Shown piece by piece: positions 1 through 8,955 of a stretch of 55,674 nucleotides of DNA. How positions within the stretch are numbered: the first letter of the stretch is position 1; each line of letters begins with the position of its first letter. The stretch is from Vibrio sp. MedPE-SWchi (GTDB lineage Bacteria; Pseudomonadota; Gammaproteobacteria; Enterobacterales; Vibrionaceae), in assembly GCA_001874155.1 (NCBI GenBank), contig MPDB01000012.1, positions 1 through 55,674 on the forward strand, written 5' to 3'. The position numbers were made by a program, and so were the translations under genes. The notes under the pieces were generated by a model, which did not search any database, was not told the DNA's origin, and saw only the letters and a program-made list of their open reading frames with translations.

Positions 1-16
1 TTGTTTCTATCAAATT

Positions 17-92
17 TGGAGCGATACATCGGGTTCGAACCGATGACCTCAACCTTGGCAAGGTTGCGCTCTACCAGCTGAGCTAGTATCGC
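17..92 (-). tRNA. tRNA-Gly (GCC), distal copy
   Basis: On the minus strand this 76-base tRNA begins GCGATAC, carries a GCC anticodon in the loop CTTGCCAAG, a GGTTCGAACC T-arm and an encoded 3' CCA (17-19). It is the last gene of a four-tRNA cluster downstream of pgsA. It differs from the other glycine tRNA at 317-392 by one D-arm base (CAGCTG here, CAACTG there). Confidence 0.96.
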
Positions 93-127
93 TTTGCTAT
101 TGCTTTAAAGGAATAGACTTTAATAGA

Positions 128-214
128 TGGTGCCCCGGGCCGGACTTGAACCGGCACAGCGCGAACGCCGAGGGATTTTAAATCCCTTGTGTCTACCGAT
201 TCCACCACCAGGGC
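128..214 (-). tRNA. tRNA-Leu (TAA)
   Basis: This 87-base tRNA has a long variable arm, as expected for leucine. The acceptor starts GCCCTGG, the anticodon loop ATTTAAAAT gives TAA, and CCA is encoded at 128-130. In E. coli the pgsA locus likewise carries glycine, cysteine and leucine tRNAs (glyW-cysT-leuZ); here an extra glycine tRNA follows the leucine one. Confidence 0.96.
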
Positions 215-316
215 ACGCAAAACTTGTTGCGATGCTTCTAATAATCGCACTCTTCCGAGTGGGTTAGACACCATCTTGTTACTTAAATACAGCACATGAG
301 GCTATATCTTTATATT

Positions 317-392
317 TGGAGCGATACATCGGGTTCGAACCGATGACCTCAACCTTGGCAAGGTTGCGCTCTACCAACTGAGCTAGTATCGC
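317..392 (-). tRNA. tRNA-Gly (GCC), proximal copy
   Basis: A 76-base glycine tRNA with anticodon GCC and encoded CCA (317-319). It is nearly identical to the copy at 17-92, and both are preceded on the plus strand by a short similar AT-rich spacer ending in ATTTGGA. It lies 3 bases from the tRNA-Cys gene, so the two must be processed from one transcript. Confidence 0.96.
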
Positions 393-395
393 AAA

Positions 396-469
396 TGGAG
401 GCGCGTCCCGGAGTCGAACCGAGGTCCACGGATTTGCAATCCGCTGCATAGCCACTCTGCCAACACGCC
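396..469 (-). tRNA. tRNA-Cys (GCA)
   Basis: A 74-base tRNA starting GGCGTGT, with anticodon GCA in the loop ATTGCAAAT and encoded CCA (396-398). It is the first gene of the minus-strand tRNA cluster. Confidence 0.96.
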
Positions 470-672
470 GCCGTAACCGAATTCGGTTCGCTTTTAAAGC
501 GTTCCTCTTGGGTACGGGATGCATTCTACGGATTCATTCAAATGAGTCAACACTAATTTTTCTTTTTTGAATCGTTTGGCTAATTTCCATGCAATAGGCT
601 CTATATTGAACATTTATATAGCAGTTATTAGACGAATTCTATGATTTAAACTACTGAAAACCGAATACAAAA
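470..672 (-). promoter_or_regulatory. leader/promoter region of the tRNA cluster
   Basis: About 200 AT-rich bases lie between the pgsA terminator (673-692) and tRNA-Cys. No credible coding frame is present. The tRNA promoter should be here because the pgsA transcript probably ends at the hairpin, but I could not pick a confident -35/-10 pair. Confidence 0.4.
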
Positions 673-692
673 AAACGGGCTAGTGCCCGTTT
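673..692 (-). terminator. intrinsic terminator of pgsA
   Basis: Read on the minus strand, the stem AAACGGGC / GCCCGTTT with a 4-base loop is followed by a run of T. It begins only 3 bases after the pgsA stop codon. Confidence 0.85.
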
Positions 693-695
693 CTT

Positions 696-1253
696 CTAAT
701 GATGCTCTTCGCTGAGTAAATCGTCTTTTGCGGCCATTAAGTATTGAATCATAGACCAGAACGTCAAAATCATTGCGATGTAGATAGATGCGTAGCCTAG
801 CCAAATCATCCAATCGTCGTATTGCCAAATAAGAACCCATAGCGCAAACATCTGACAGACGGTTTTCACCTTTCCAACCCAAGAAACGGCGACACTGGCT
901 CGTTTTCCAATTTCCGCCATCCATTCTCTTAAGGCGGAAATGATAATCTCACGAGCAATCATGGTAACAGCGGGGATAGTAATCCAGATACTATGATAGT
1001 CGTCAGTAATCAGTATCAACGCTGTCGCGACGAGTACTTTATCTGCCACTGGGTCAATAAAGGCGCCGAAGCGAGAAGTTTGGCCAAGTTTTCGGGCAAG
1101 CATACCATCCAGCCAATCGGTGAAACCGGCCACCCAAAAAATCATAGCGGCGGCAAAAGGAGCCCAGCTATAAGGAAGATAAAAGGCTACAACAAAAACT
1201 GGAATAAGAAAAAGTCGTAGTAGAGACAAAATGTTAGGAATATTTAAACGCAT
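696..1253 (-). CDS. pgsA: CDP-diacylglycerol--glycerol-3-phosphate 3-phosphatidyltransferase
   Basis: This inner-membrane enzyme makes phosphatidylglycerophosphate from CDP-diacylglycerol and glycerol-3-phosphate, the committed step to phosphatidylglycerol and cardiolipin. The protein has 185 residues, as usual for the family. The CDP-alcohol phosphotransferase signature is complete: D49-G50-x2-A53-R54-x8-G63-x3-D67-x3-D71, with the four acidic residues that bind metal and the CDP headgroup. Several hydrophobic segments (about 8-26, 30-47, 75-92, 130-150) agree with a polytopic membrane protein. It follows uvrC on the same strand with a 49-base gap and ends at a strong hairpin, so varA-uvrC-pgsA probably form one transcription unit, as in other gamma-proteobacteria. 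Confidence 0.97.
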   Translation of the reverse strand: MRLNIPNILSLLRLFLIPVFVVAFYLPYSWAPFAAAMIFWVAGFTDWLDGMLARKLGQTSRFGAFIDPVADKVLVATALILITDDYHSIWITIPAVTMIAREIIISALREWMAEIGKRASVAVSWVGKVKTVCQMFALWVLIWQYDDWMIWLGYASIYIAMILTFWSMIQYLMAAKDDLLSEEHH

Positions 1254-1302
1254 ATTATTTTAAAGCTCTTATTCATTGCGCGTTTATGTTGCGGGATTTT
1301 TG

Positions 1303-3135
1303 CTATTGTTTCAATGCTTGATAAATGTTTTCTGCCAAAGAATGGCTTACACCTGGCACTTTGGCGATTTCTTCAACAGTTGCACGCTTTAATTCTTGCA
1401 ATCCGCCCATGTATTTCAACAAAGCTTGGCGACGTTTAGGCCCTACCCCTTCAATTCCTTCTAATGAGCTCGTTTTACGAGTTTTACCTCGTTTGGCTCT
1501 GTGACCAGCGATTGCGTGATTATGGCTCTCATCGCGAATGTGTTGCATCAAATGGAGAGCGGGTGCATCACTGGGTAAATGGAATTCTTCTCCTGCTGTC
1601 GTAATCAACGTTTCTAAGCCTGGTTTGCGAGTGACACCTTTAGCGATGCCTAAAAGCTTGGGCTGTTTAGGCCAGTCTCCCCAGTATTTGCTAACAATTT
1701 CTAGTGCGCGATTGAGTTGCCCTTTACCACCATCAATAAAAATAATGTCGGGGATCTTGTCTACATCAAGCTGCTTAGAATAACGACGCTCAAGCACTTG
1801 TCCCATTGCTGCGTAATCATCCCCGCCAGTAATTCCAGTGATATTGTATCGACGGTATTCTTGCTTTACAGGGCCTTCATGGTTGAAAACCACACATGAT
1901 GCAATGGTGCTTTCTCCCATGGTATGAGAGATATCGAAACACTCCATACGTGAGATGCTATCGAGATCCAACACTTCCCTAAGAGCTTTGAAGCGCTGAG
2001 AGATGGTCATTTTATGGTTAATCTTGGTCGTAATGGCTGTCAATGCATTGGTATTGGCCAATTTTAGGTAGCGGCCTCTGATGCCTGTCGCATTGAGGTG
2101 AAAGTTTACTTTTCTACCAGCAATATCACTCAGCGCATCTTGCAGAGAACTTGTATCGGTCACCAGTCCTCCATTTAGCACTATACGATTAGGAACGGTA
2201 CGAGCTTCATTGTGACTCAGGTAGTACTGACTCAAGAAGCTGTAAAAGACCTCTTCTTGTGTCGTGTTATTCGGGATCTTAGGGAAATGACTTCGACTCC
2301 CGAGTACTTTACCCTGCCTTATCATCAATATGTGGATACAAGCAATGCCATTCTCTTGAGAGAAGCCCAGTACATCCATATCATCCATACTGTCATCAGA
2401 GACAAACTGCTGCTCTTGTACACGTCGGATCGCTTGAATCTGATCTCTAAATTTGGCGGCATCTTCAAAACGGAGTTGAGCGCTTGCCTGCTCCATTTTT
2501 TCAATCAATAACTCTAAAACCTGTTTGTCTTTGCCCTGCAAGAAAAGACGAACATAGCCTACAATTTCATCGTAAGCTTCAGTCGAAATGATGCTTGATA
2601 CACATGGACCTGCACAGCGGCCAATTTGATACATTAAACAAGGTCGCGTTCGATTGCTGTATACCGTGTCTTCGCATTGGCGGACAGGAAAAATCTTTTG
2701 CAAAAGATGAAGCGTTTCGCGCACCGCCCCAGATTCAGGATAAGGACCAAAGTACTCACCTTTCTTCTTTTTTGCACCGCGATGCATCGACAGTCGTGGA
2801 TGCTTGTGTCCGCTAATAAAGATATAGGGGTAAGATTTATCATCTCTCAATAAGACATTATATTTAGGCAAATATTGCTTAATATAATTGTGCTCTAGAA
2901 TCAAAGCTTCGGTTTCGGTATGAGTCACCGTCACATCAATTTTGTCGATGTTAGAGACAAGTGCTTTGGTTTTTTCACTGTCTACATTTTTGCGAAAGTA
3001 GCTCGTTAAACGTTTTTTGAGATCTTTCGCTTTACCGACATAAATGACAACAGCCTCGGTGTTATACATTCGATAAACACCGGGCTGATTTGTGACAGTT
3101 TTTAGAAAAGAAACAGAGTCAAAAGATTGAGGCAC
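1303..3135 (-). CDS. uvrC: UvrABC excision nuclease subunit C
   Basis: UvrC makes both incisions during nucleotide excision repair after UvrA/UvrB have found the lesion. The 610-residue length equals that of E. coli UvrC. The N-terminal GIY-YIG nuclease is visible (GVYRMY near residue 19, [13 protein letters not shown] after it). A UVR domain that contacts UvrB lies near residues 205-240 ([19 protein letters not shown]). The RNase H-like 5' nuclease domain carries MECFDISH and FIDGGKGQL, and a C-terminal helix-hairpin-helix pair contains [21 protein letters not shown]. The start is GTG at 3135, whose G is also the last base of the varA TAG stop, so the two genes overlap by one base and are probably translationally coupled. 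Confidence 0.97.
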   Translation of the reverse strand: MPQSFDSVSFLKTVTNQPGVYRMYNTEAVVIYVGKAKDLKKRLTSYFRKNVDSEKTKALVSNIDKIDVTVTHTETEALILEHNYIKQYLPKYNVLLRDDKSYPYIFISGHKHPRLSMHRGAKKKKGEYFGPYPESGAVRETLHLLQKIFPVRQCEDTVYSNRTRPCLMYQIGRCAGPCVSSIISTEAYDEIVGYVRLFLQGKDKQVLELLIEKMEQASAQLRFEDAAKFRDQIQAIRRVQEQQFVSDDSMDDMDVLGFSQENGIACIHILMIRQGKVLGSRSHFPKIPNNTTQEEVFYSFLSQYYLSHNEARTVPNRIVLNGGLVTDTSSLQDALSDIAGRKVNFHLNATGIRGRYLKLANTNALTAITTKINHKMTISQRFKALREVLDLDSISRMECFDISHTMGESTIASCVVFNHEGPVKQEYRRYNITGITGGDDYAAMGQVLERRYSKQLDVDKIPDIIFIDGGKGQLNRALEIVSKYWGDWPKQPKLLGIAKGVTRKPGLETLITTAGEEFHLPSDAPALHLMQHIRDESHNHAIAGHRAKRGKTRKTSSLEGIEGVGPKRRQALLKYMGGLQELKRATVEEIAKVPGVSHSLAENIYQALKQ

Positions 3136-3779
3136 TATAAGGTCTCTGTATCGAGCATCCCATGCCGAATTGCGAGGTGTGTCAACTCTACATCACCGCT
3201 GATGTTTAACTTGCTAAAGAGACGATAGCGGTAACTATTGACCGTTTTAGGACTTAAATTCAGTTGTTCAGAAATATCAGTTACTTTTTGACCTTTAGTA
3301 ATCATCATCATGATCTGAAGTTCACGCTCTGATAAATCTGCAAATGGGTTCTCTGACGCGGGCGAGAATTGGCTAAGTGCCATCTGCTGTGCGATTTCAG
3401 GAGAAATATAGCGTTGTCCGCTATTCACCATTCGAATTGCATTCACCATTTCATCGGGCCCAGCACCTTTGGTTAGGTAACCTGCCGCTCCGGCTTGCAT
3501 CACTTTTGTTGGAAACGGATTCTCCGTATGAACAGTCAAAACAATGATTTTTATGTCTGGATTAAAGCGTATAATTTTCTTGGTTGCTTCTAAGCCACCA
3601 ATACCAGGCATATTCATATCCATTAAAATGACGTCAACATGATTGTTGCGACACCATTTTACTGCATCCTCACCGCTTTCAGCTTCCCCTGCTACGTTCA
3701 TACCACGGACGTCTTCAATAATACGTCGTATCCCTGTGCGAACCAGCTCGTGATCATCTACAAGGAAAACACTTATCAA
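3135..3779 (-). CDS. varA: two-component response regulator VarA (UvrY/GacA family)
   Basis: LuxR/FixJ-type response regulator. In vibrios VarA, with sensor VarS, activates the CsrB-type small RNAs that titrate CsrA. The receiver domain (about 1-120) has the acidic pair D8-D9 and phospho-acceptor D54 in the segment [10 protein letters not shown] LuxR-type helix-turn-helix lies around 145-205 ([29 protein letters not shown]). I chose the TTG at 3779: it has GGAG eight bases upstream and gives 214 residues, the usual VarA length, whereas the ATG-like start upstream at 3818 adds unconserved residues. The gene runs directly into uvrC. The cognate sensor is not in the window. Confidence 0.95.
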   Translation of the reverse strand: MISVFLVDDHELVRTGIRRIIEDVRGMNVAGEAESGEDAVKWCRNNHVDVILMDMNMPGIGGLEATKKIIRFNPDIKIIVLTVHTENPFPTKVMQAGAAGYLTKGAGPDEMVNAIRMVNSGQRYISPEIAQQMALSQFSPASENPFADLSERELQIMMMITKGQKVTDISEQLNLSPKTVNSYRYRLFSKLNISGDVELTHLAIRHGMLDTETL

Positions 3780-4208
3780 ACTTGTATCTCCACACTCATT
3801 AATTGGCTCTGCACCCACCTTAGGCAGTGGATAACAGCTTCTTTGTTTAGCTTGTCTATATCAGAAAACCTAAAACACCTCTGAACACTCATTCAACTTG
3901 GGAATTTGAGGTACTCTGAATATGTGCCTAAACATTAACTTTAGCAAGTATAAATTATCTTACTAAGTCATTAAACTCATATGAAACTATGACCTAACGA
4001 CCAGGCTACCCTAACAGAAATTCAAAATAAAAAGGAGAACTTAGCTCGACTATTTGACCTTTTGTATTGATAAATAAACAAGTTGTTCGAATAACATACA
4101 GTAAATTATCCATCGTGTGATTGAGCTGTCTCAACTCGTTATGTTTGTTACTATTAATAGCAATATTATTTATTAAAAAAGTAGCTTGCCTACCACTAAG
4201 GGTCTTTT
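3780..4208. other. 429-bp AT-rich divergent intergenic region between varA and polB
   Basis: This must hold the promoters for varA (minus) and polB (plus). I see no LexA box of the CTGT-N8-ACAG type and no convincing gene. An open minus-strand frame here overlaps polB and has no recognisable content or ribosome site. A near-match to a DnaA box (TTATCCACT, minus strand, around 3825-3833) is probably chance. Confidence 0.5.
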
Positions 4209-6572
4209 TTGAGTGTATCGAACGGATTTTTGCTAACTCGACAGGCCCGAGACATTGGCCTTCAAACTCAAATAGAATTGTGGCTTGCGACTCCTCAAGG
4301 CCCGACACAACTCATTGTAAATAAAGAAAAGCCCGTGTTTTTTATCGCTCAAGAAGACCAAGTCGCTGCGTCAAAGAGTGCAAATCAAGCAGAATTAAGT
4401 GCAACCTTTAAGCCGCTTGAACTCACAACGTTCGATGCTACTCCCCTCACCGCATGTTACTGCGATACAAACAAAGAAAGCCAACGTCTAGCATCCACAC
4501 TTCGCAGCAATGACATTAATACCTTTGAATCTGATGTTCGCCTCGCGGACCGTTACCTAATGGAACGTTTCATTAAGGGGGGTATTGAGTTTACAGGTTT
4601 GGAAAGTGACAGGAAAACTCACCGCCGAATTACACAAGCTCAATGCCGACAAGGCACCTATACGCCAAATTTAAACGTTGTTTCTTTAGACATTGAATGC
4701 TCAGAAAAAGGGATTTTGTATTCTATCGGACTAGACAGCGAAATGGACAGTCGAGTCATCATGATTGGTGCAGAAGAACCAAGTGAAACGCCTATTGAAT
4801 GGGTTAAAGATGAAGCAGCTCTGCTCCACGCTCTCATACGTTGGTTTCATCAATTTGACCCTGACGTCATCATTGGATGGAACGTCATTGATTTTGATTT
4901 TCGTTTACTGCATAAGCGTTCTCAATTCCATGAAATTCGACTCATTTTGGGCAGAGCCAGTCAACCCAGCTTTTTCCGATCATCGTCAACCACTCAGCAG
5001 AGTTTTATCACGATTCCTGGTCGCGTTGTGATGGATGGTATCGATACGCTAAAAACCGCCACCTATCACTTTCGTTCCTGGTCACTAGAATCAGTCTCTC
5101 AAGAGATGCTAGGAGAAGGAAAAGACATACATAACGTCCATGACAGAATGGATGAGATTAATCGTATGTTTCGCCAAGATAAACCATCATTGGCGAAATA
5201 CAATCTCCAAGATTGTGTCCTAGTTAACCGGATATTTGAAAAGACTCACCTGCTCGACTTTGCCATTGAACGCTCAAAATTAACGGGAGTGGAACTCGAT
5301 AGAATTGGCGGCTCGGTTGCTGCCTTCACTAACCTCTATCTCCCTCAGCTCCATCGCGCGGGATACGTTGCACCGAATCTGGAGCCGGAAAACTGGTTGG
5401 CGAGTCCCGGAGGCTATGTGATGGACTCACAACCTGGACTGTACGACTCTGTCTTAGTTCTTGATTTTAAAAGCTTATACCCCTCTATCATTCGTTCGTT
5501 TCTTATCGACCCTATGGGACTTATCGAAGGTTTGAAGCTGGAACAAGGCAAAGGAGAAGAACAAGCCGTTGCCGGGTTTCGTGGCGGACAGTTTCATCGA
5601 AGCAAACATTTTCTTCCGCAAATGATCGAAACGCTTTGGCAAGCAAGGGATGTCGCGAAGAAAAACAATGAACAAGCCTTCTCTCAAGCCATCAAAATCA
5701 TCATGAATTCCTTCTATGGCGTCCTGGGTTCCTCTGGGTGTCGATTTTTCGACACTCGCCTTGCGTCCAGCATTACGATGCGTGGGCACGAAATAATGAA
5801 ACAAACCAAAGTTCTTATTGAAGAATCGGGCTATCAGGTTATCTACGGAGACACTGACTCTACCTTTGTGGCTCTAAACCGGCCGTGCTCTCAAGAAGAA
5901 GCCGATCAAATTGGCCAAACACTGGTCACAAAAATCAATCACTGGTGGACTCAGCACTTGTTGGACGAGTACCAACTCACTTCTATTTTGGAGCTCGAAT
6001 ATGAGACCCACTATCGAAAATTCCTTATGCCAACCATTCGAGGTGAAGAGACGGGATCTAAGAAACGATATGCCGGCTTAATTGGCTATAACGATGATGA
6101 GAAGATCGTGTTTAAAGGGTTGGAAAGCGCAAGAACTGATTGGACTCCCCTTTCACAAGAATTCCAACAACGACTATACAAAATGGTCTTCCATGGGCAA
6201 TGCCCGAAGCGTTACGTTAGGCAATTTGTCGAGGAAACATTGGCCGGTCATCATGACGATAAACTGGTTTACCAAAAGCGACTAAGGCGTAAATTGCATG
6301 AGTATCAAAAGAATATACCGCCACAAGTAAGAGCCGCTCGCCTAGCCGATGAGATAAACCAACAACTTGGTCGCCCCCTCCAGTATCAGAACAAAGGCCG
6401 TATAGAGTATCTTATTACTGTCAATGGCCCTGAACCCAAAGAATACGTTAAGAGCTCGATCGACTATCAGCATTATATCGATAAGCAGCTTAAGCCTGTC
6501 GCCGATGCGATACTGCCTTTTATAGAGTTAGACTTTACGCGTCTAAGTGAGCCCCAACTGGGTCTCTTTTAA
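4209..6572 (+). CDS. polB: DNA polymerase II (family B)
   Basis: Repair and translesion polymerase with 3'-5' proofreading. The 787 residues compare with 783 in E. coli Pol II and align from end to end. The exonuclease motif DIECS lies near residue 163 and the Exo II motif IIGWNVIDFDFR near 225. The polymerase motifs are DFKSLYPSII (motif A), KIIMNSFYGVLG (motif B) and YGDTDSTF (motif C with both catalytic aspartates). KKRYAGL (KxRY motif) is present, and the C-terminal QLGLF matches the beta-clamp-binding tail of Pol II. The start is a weak TTG with only AAGGGT upstream, so the true start could shift by a few codons. E. coli polB is LexA-controlled; no LexA box is visible here. Confidence 0.96.
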   Translation: MSVSNGFLLTRQARDIGLQTQIELWLATPQGPTQLIVNKEKPVFFIAQEDQVAASKSANQAELSATFKPLELTTFDATPLTACYCDTNKESQRLASTLRSNDINTFESDVRLADRYLMERFIKGGIEFTGLESDRKTHRRITQAQCRQGTYTPNLNVVSLDIECSEKGILYSIGLDSEMDSRVIMIGAEEPSETPIEWVKDEAALLHALIRWFHQFDPDVIIGWNVIDFDFRLLHKRSQFHEIRLILGRASQPSFFRSSSTTQQSFITIPGRVVMDGIDTLKTATYHFRSWSLESVSQEMLGEGKDIHNVHDRMDEINRMFRQDKPSLAKYNLQDCVLVNRIFEKTHLLDFAIERSKLTGVELDRIGGSVAAFTNLYLPQLHRAGYVAPNLEPENWLASPGGYVMDSQPGLYDSVLVLDFKSLYPSIIRSFLIDPMGLIEGLKLEQGKGEEQAVAGFRGGQFHRSKHFLPQMIETLWQARDVAKKNNEQAFSQAIKIIMNSFYGVLGSSGCRFFDTRLASSITMRGHEIMKQTKVLIEESGYQVIYGDTDSTFVALNRPCSQEEADQIGQTLVTKINHWWTQHLLDEYQLTSILELEYETHYRKFLMPTIRGEETGSKKRYAGLIGYNDDEKIVFKGLESARTDWTPLSQEFQQRLYKMVFHGQCPKRYVRQFVEETLAGHHDDKLVYQKRLRRKLHEYQKNIPPQVRAARLADEINQQLGRPLQYQNKGRIEYLITVNGPEPKEYVKSSIDYQHYIDKQLKPVADAILPFIELDFTRLSEPQLGLF

Positions 6573-6656
6573 GTAAGATCATAAGAGGCAATAACTACAC
6601 GTTAACGGCTGAATAGGTACTACATTTCATTACCCACACATTAAAAGCTTGCAGAA

Positions 6657-8774
6657 TTAATTAGTGTTAGCAACAGACTCATACGCTGTTTTTATTGGTT
6701 GATTTCGCGTTCGTATGTAGTCACTTAACTGGGAATACGGCAAAGACTTACTGTAATACCACCCTTGGACAGATACATCAGGCTTGTGCGGAATATTGTT
6801 GAGTTGTTCTGCGGTTTCGACGCCCTCTATCACCGTCGCCAACCCCAATTCCTCAGCAACACCAAGAAGACTATGGAACACTTTCCGGCCTTTGACTTTG
6901 TCTAACGTCAGGACAAAACTACGATCAATCTTTATCGCGTCTATATCGTATAGGCTGAGATAACCAAGAGATGAATAACCGGAACCAAAATCATCAATAT
7001 AGATACTTGCGCCGACCGCTCGAAAAGCGGTTATCGCCTTATTGATAGCGTCGTGGTCTTTTAGCAGGCTTTCCTCCGTTATTTCGACATGAATATACTG
7101 CCCTACTGGCGATATATAAGTGCAAAGCTGTTGAACTAAGTCGTAATCCAACAACGTTTCCGGCGTGATATTCACACTGGTTTTTACCGCCCAGCCTTGG
7201 TTACGCGCTTCTTTTACATCAGAAACAACCTGAAGAACCGACCAACGATCAATGTCTTTCATCATGCCAGCGCGTTCAAACCAAGGTAAAAAACTTCCTG
7301 GGTATTCCTTTTGGCCATTCGCATCGAGAGCCCGTATCAAAGCCTCACAGCCTGTGACTCGATTAGTCAAAGCGCATATTTGTGGCTGATACTCTAAACA
7401 AAACTCCTTTCGACTAATGCTTTCTAATTTTCGTTCTAGCCCCATTTGTTTTTGTCTAGCGATTCCAGCGGTTGCGACTCTATCGGCTTTTAATACCAGA
7501 GCCTCTTCCTTTCTTCGCGAATAAACCGTATCGAGCGAATTAAACTGGATTGAGCGTTCGTAGTTATCCCTGTTCATAGCCATAACAAAAGGGCAATACA
7601 CGAACAACGAAACCACGATATTGATCATTTGTAGCAAGGGCGCATTCAAATCTCCGCCTGTTACCAACCAAGCATTGAAAAACATTGGACTGCTAAAAGG
7701 CAAGGCAGCGGTCGGCACAGAGACATACCCCAGTGACATCGTTAGGTATGCAATAAGCAGATTACAAATAGGGGCTAAAATGAATGGGATAAACAGTCTT
7801 GGGTTAAAGATGATTGGCAACCCAAACAGCAATATTTCATTGATGTTTAAAAGCCCGAGAGGCAGGCTAGCTATTGCAATAAGTCGAAGTGGCTTCTGTT
7901 TAGAGAACAGCAATAATGCGAGAACTAACCCCAGCGTTGCCCCACTGCCACCAATAAACACAAAGGCTCCCATGAACGAAAAGTTAATCATGTAATCAGT
8001 AACGCCTGCCTGCAATAAATCGCTCTGCGCAAGAGGGATTGCTTGCTCAAGTACGGATATCCAAGGCAATAACGCGTAATACCCATGAATACCGACAAAC
8101 CACAGCAACGAATTTACGGCTGAAAAGACAACACCAAAGATCACTGGGGAATCTTCGTATTGTATGTCCATAAAACTGAGCAGATTAAGTGAATCAAAAA
8201 TTAACACTAAAGAACTATTTATTGAAATAACGGCTATACCGACCAAAATCGAAGGCAATATCAGGTTCAACGATTCTCGAACAATCTGACCGATATGGTC
8301 ACTCGATACAATCTGAAAGAACTTATGCCTGAACAAGACGGCTAACAATGGGATTGAATACAAAGGAGTGATGACCGATATAACCAACTCTATGATTTCA
8401 CCGCTCTGACTGCTTTGAAAAATACGATTAAAAATGGCCAGATATACGATAGAGATTAAGGCTATTGGTGGTCGAGGAAGTCGCCAATGCATCGCCAAAA
8501 TATACGACAATGCTGCCGTGAGTAAGACCGGAAATAGACCATTAAGATAATAATAGATTTGATAGCACAGCTGCACCCATGTTTGATTCGAACCACCAAC
8601 AAACTCGCTGACGGAAGCAACAAACAGCAACAGAGAAGAGATCATTAAGCATGGTAAAATCCAGAGCAACCCTTCCCTAATGGCTTGGATTTGGATGAGG
8701 AAAATCTGATAAACCCGATGCAATGATTGAACATGGGCTTTACCCACGTTATCAAATCTCTTTGTTACGTCCAT
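6657..8774 (-). CDS. PTS EIIC-like membrane domain fused to an EAL c-di-GMP phosphodiesterase
   Basis: The first about 400 residues are a multi-spanning membrane domain resembling the cellobiose/lactose-type PTS permease subunit EIIC (many hydrophobic segments; GIHGYYALLPW and NINEILLFGLPIIFNP are typical EIIC stretches). The last about 250 residues form an EAL domain that hydrolyses c-di-GMP to pGpG. The EAL catalytic set looks intact: CEALIRA near residue 475, SVNIT, HVEITEES, IDDFGSGYSSL, IKIDRSFV, VIEGVET and QGWYYSK. No EIIB or EIIA domain is encoded here or next door, so the EIIC part may act as a sugar or phosphorylation sensor rather than a full transporter; that is inference. The ATG at 8774 opens after a 180-base leader containing a 16-bp palindrome. 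It is a single gene, not in an obvious operon. Confidence 0.9.
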   Translation of the reverse strand: MDVTKRFDNVGKAHVQSLHRVYQIFLIQIQAIREGLLWILPCLMISSLLLFVASVSEFVGGSNQTWVQLCYQIYYYLNGLFPVLLTAALSYILAMHWRLPRPPIALISIVYLAIFNRIFQSSQSGEIIELVISVITPLYSIPLLAVLFRHKFFQIVSSDHIGQIVRESLNLILPSILVGIAVISINSSLVLIFDSLNLLSFMDIQYEDSPVIFGVVFSAVNSLLWFVGIHGYYALLPWISVLEQAIPLAQSDLLQAGVTDYMINFSFMGAFVFIGGSGATLGLVLALLLFSKQKPLRLIAIASLPLGLLNINEILLFGLPIIFNPRLFIPFILAPICNLLIAYLTMSLGYVSVPTAALPFSSPMFFNAWLVTGGDLNAPLLQMINIVVSLFVYCPFVMAMNRDNYERSIQFNSLDTVYSRRKEEALVLKADRVATAGIARQKQMGLERKLESISRKEFCLEYQPQICALTNRVTGCEALIRALDANGQKEYPGSFLPWFERAGMMKDIDRWSVLQVVSDVKEARNQGWAVKTSVNITPETLLDYDLVQQLCTYISPVGQYIHVEITEESLLKDHDAINKAITAFRAVGASIYIDDFGSGYSSLGYLSLYDIDAIKIDRSFVLTLDKVKGRKVFHSLLGVAEELGLATVIEGVETAEQLNNIPHKPDVSVQGWYYSKSLPYSQLSDYIRTRNQPIKTAYESVANTN

Positions 8775-8895
8775 GTGTTATGCACTTCGTTTTGTAATAA
8801 ACAGCGCTACACTAACTAATAAATCAATACGACTCAATGGATATGCGGACAATATCAAAGACTTACTAGCGATCTCGGTCATTTAATCGATCTAG

Positions 8896-8911
8896 TACTA
8901 ATTAATTAGTA
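8896..8911. promoter_or_regulatory. 16-bp perfect palindrome upstream of the EIIC-EAL gene
   Basis: TACTAATTAATTAGTA is identical on both strands. It lies 122-137 bases before the ATG of the EIIC-EAL gene and within the gap to the next gene, so it could be an operator for that gene. No specific regulator can be named. Confidence 0.4.
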
Positions 8912-8955
8912 ACAACAATGAAATAGAACTAGACAACTATTGATACGTAATCGGT

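Noticed and set aside
4085..4112. ACATACAGTA upstream of polB as a LexA half-site
   Set aside because: The required CTGT half eight bases earlier is absent (TTCG instead).
4006..4308. 100-residue minus-strand frame between varA and polB
   Set aside because: A third of it is antisense to polB, and there is no ribosome site or recognisable family.
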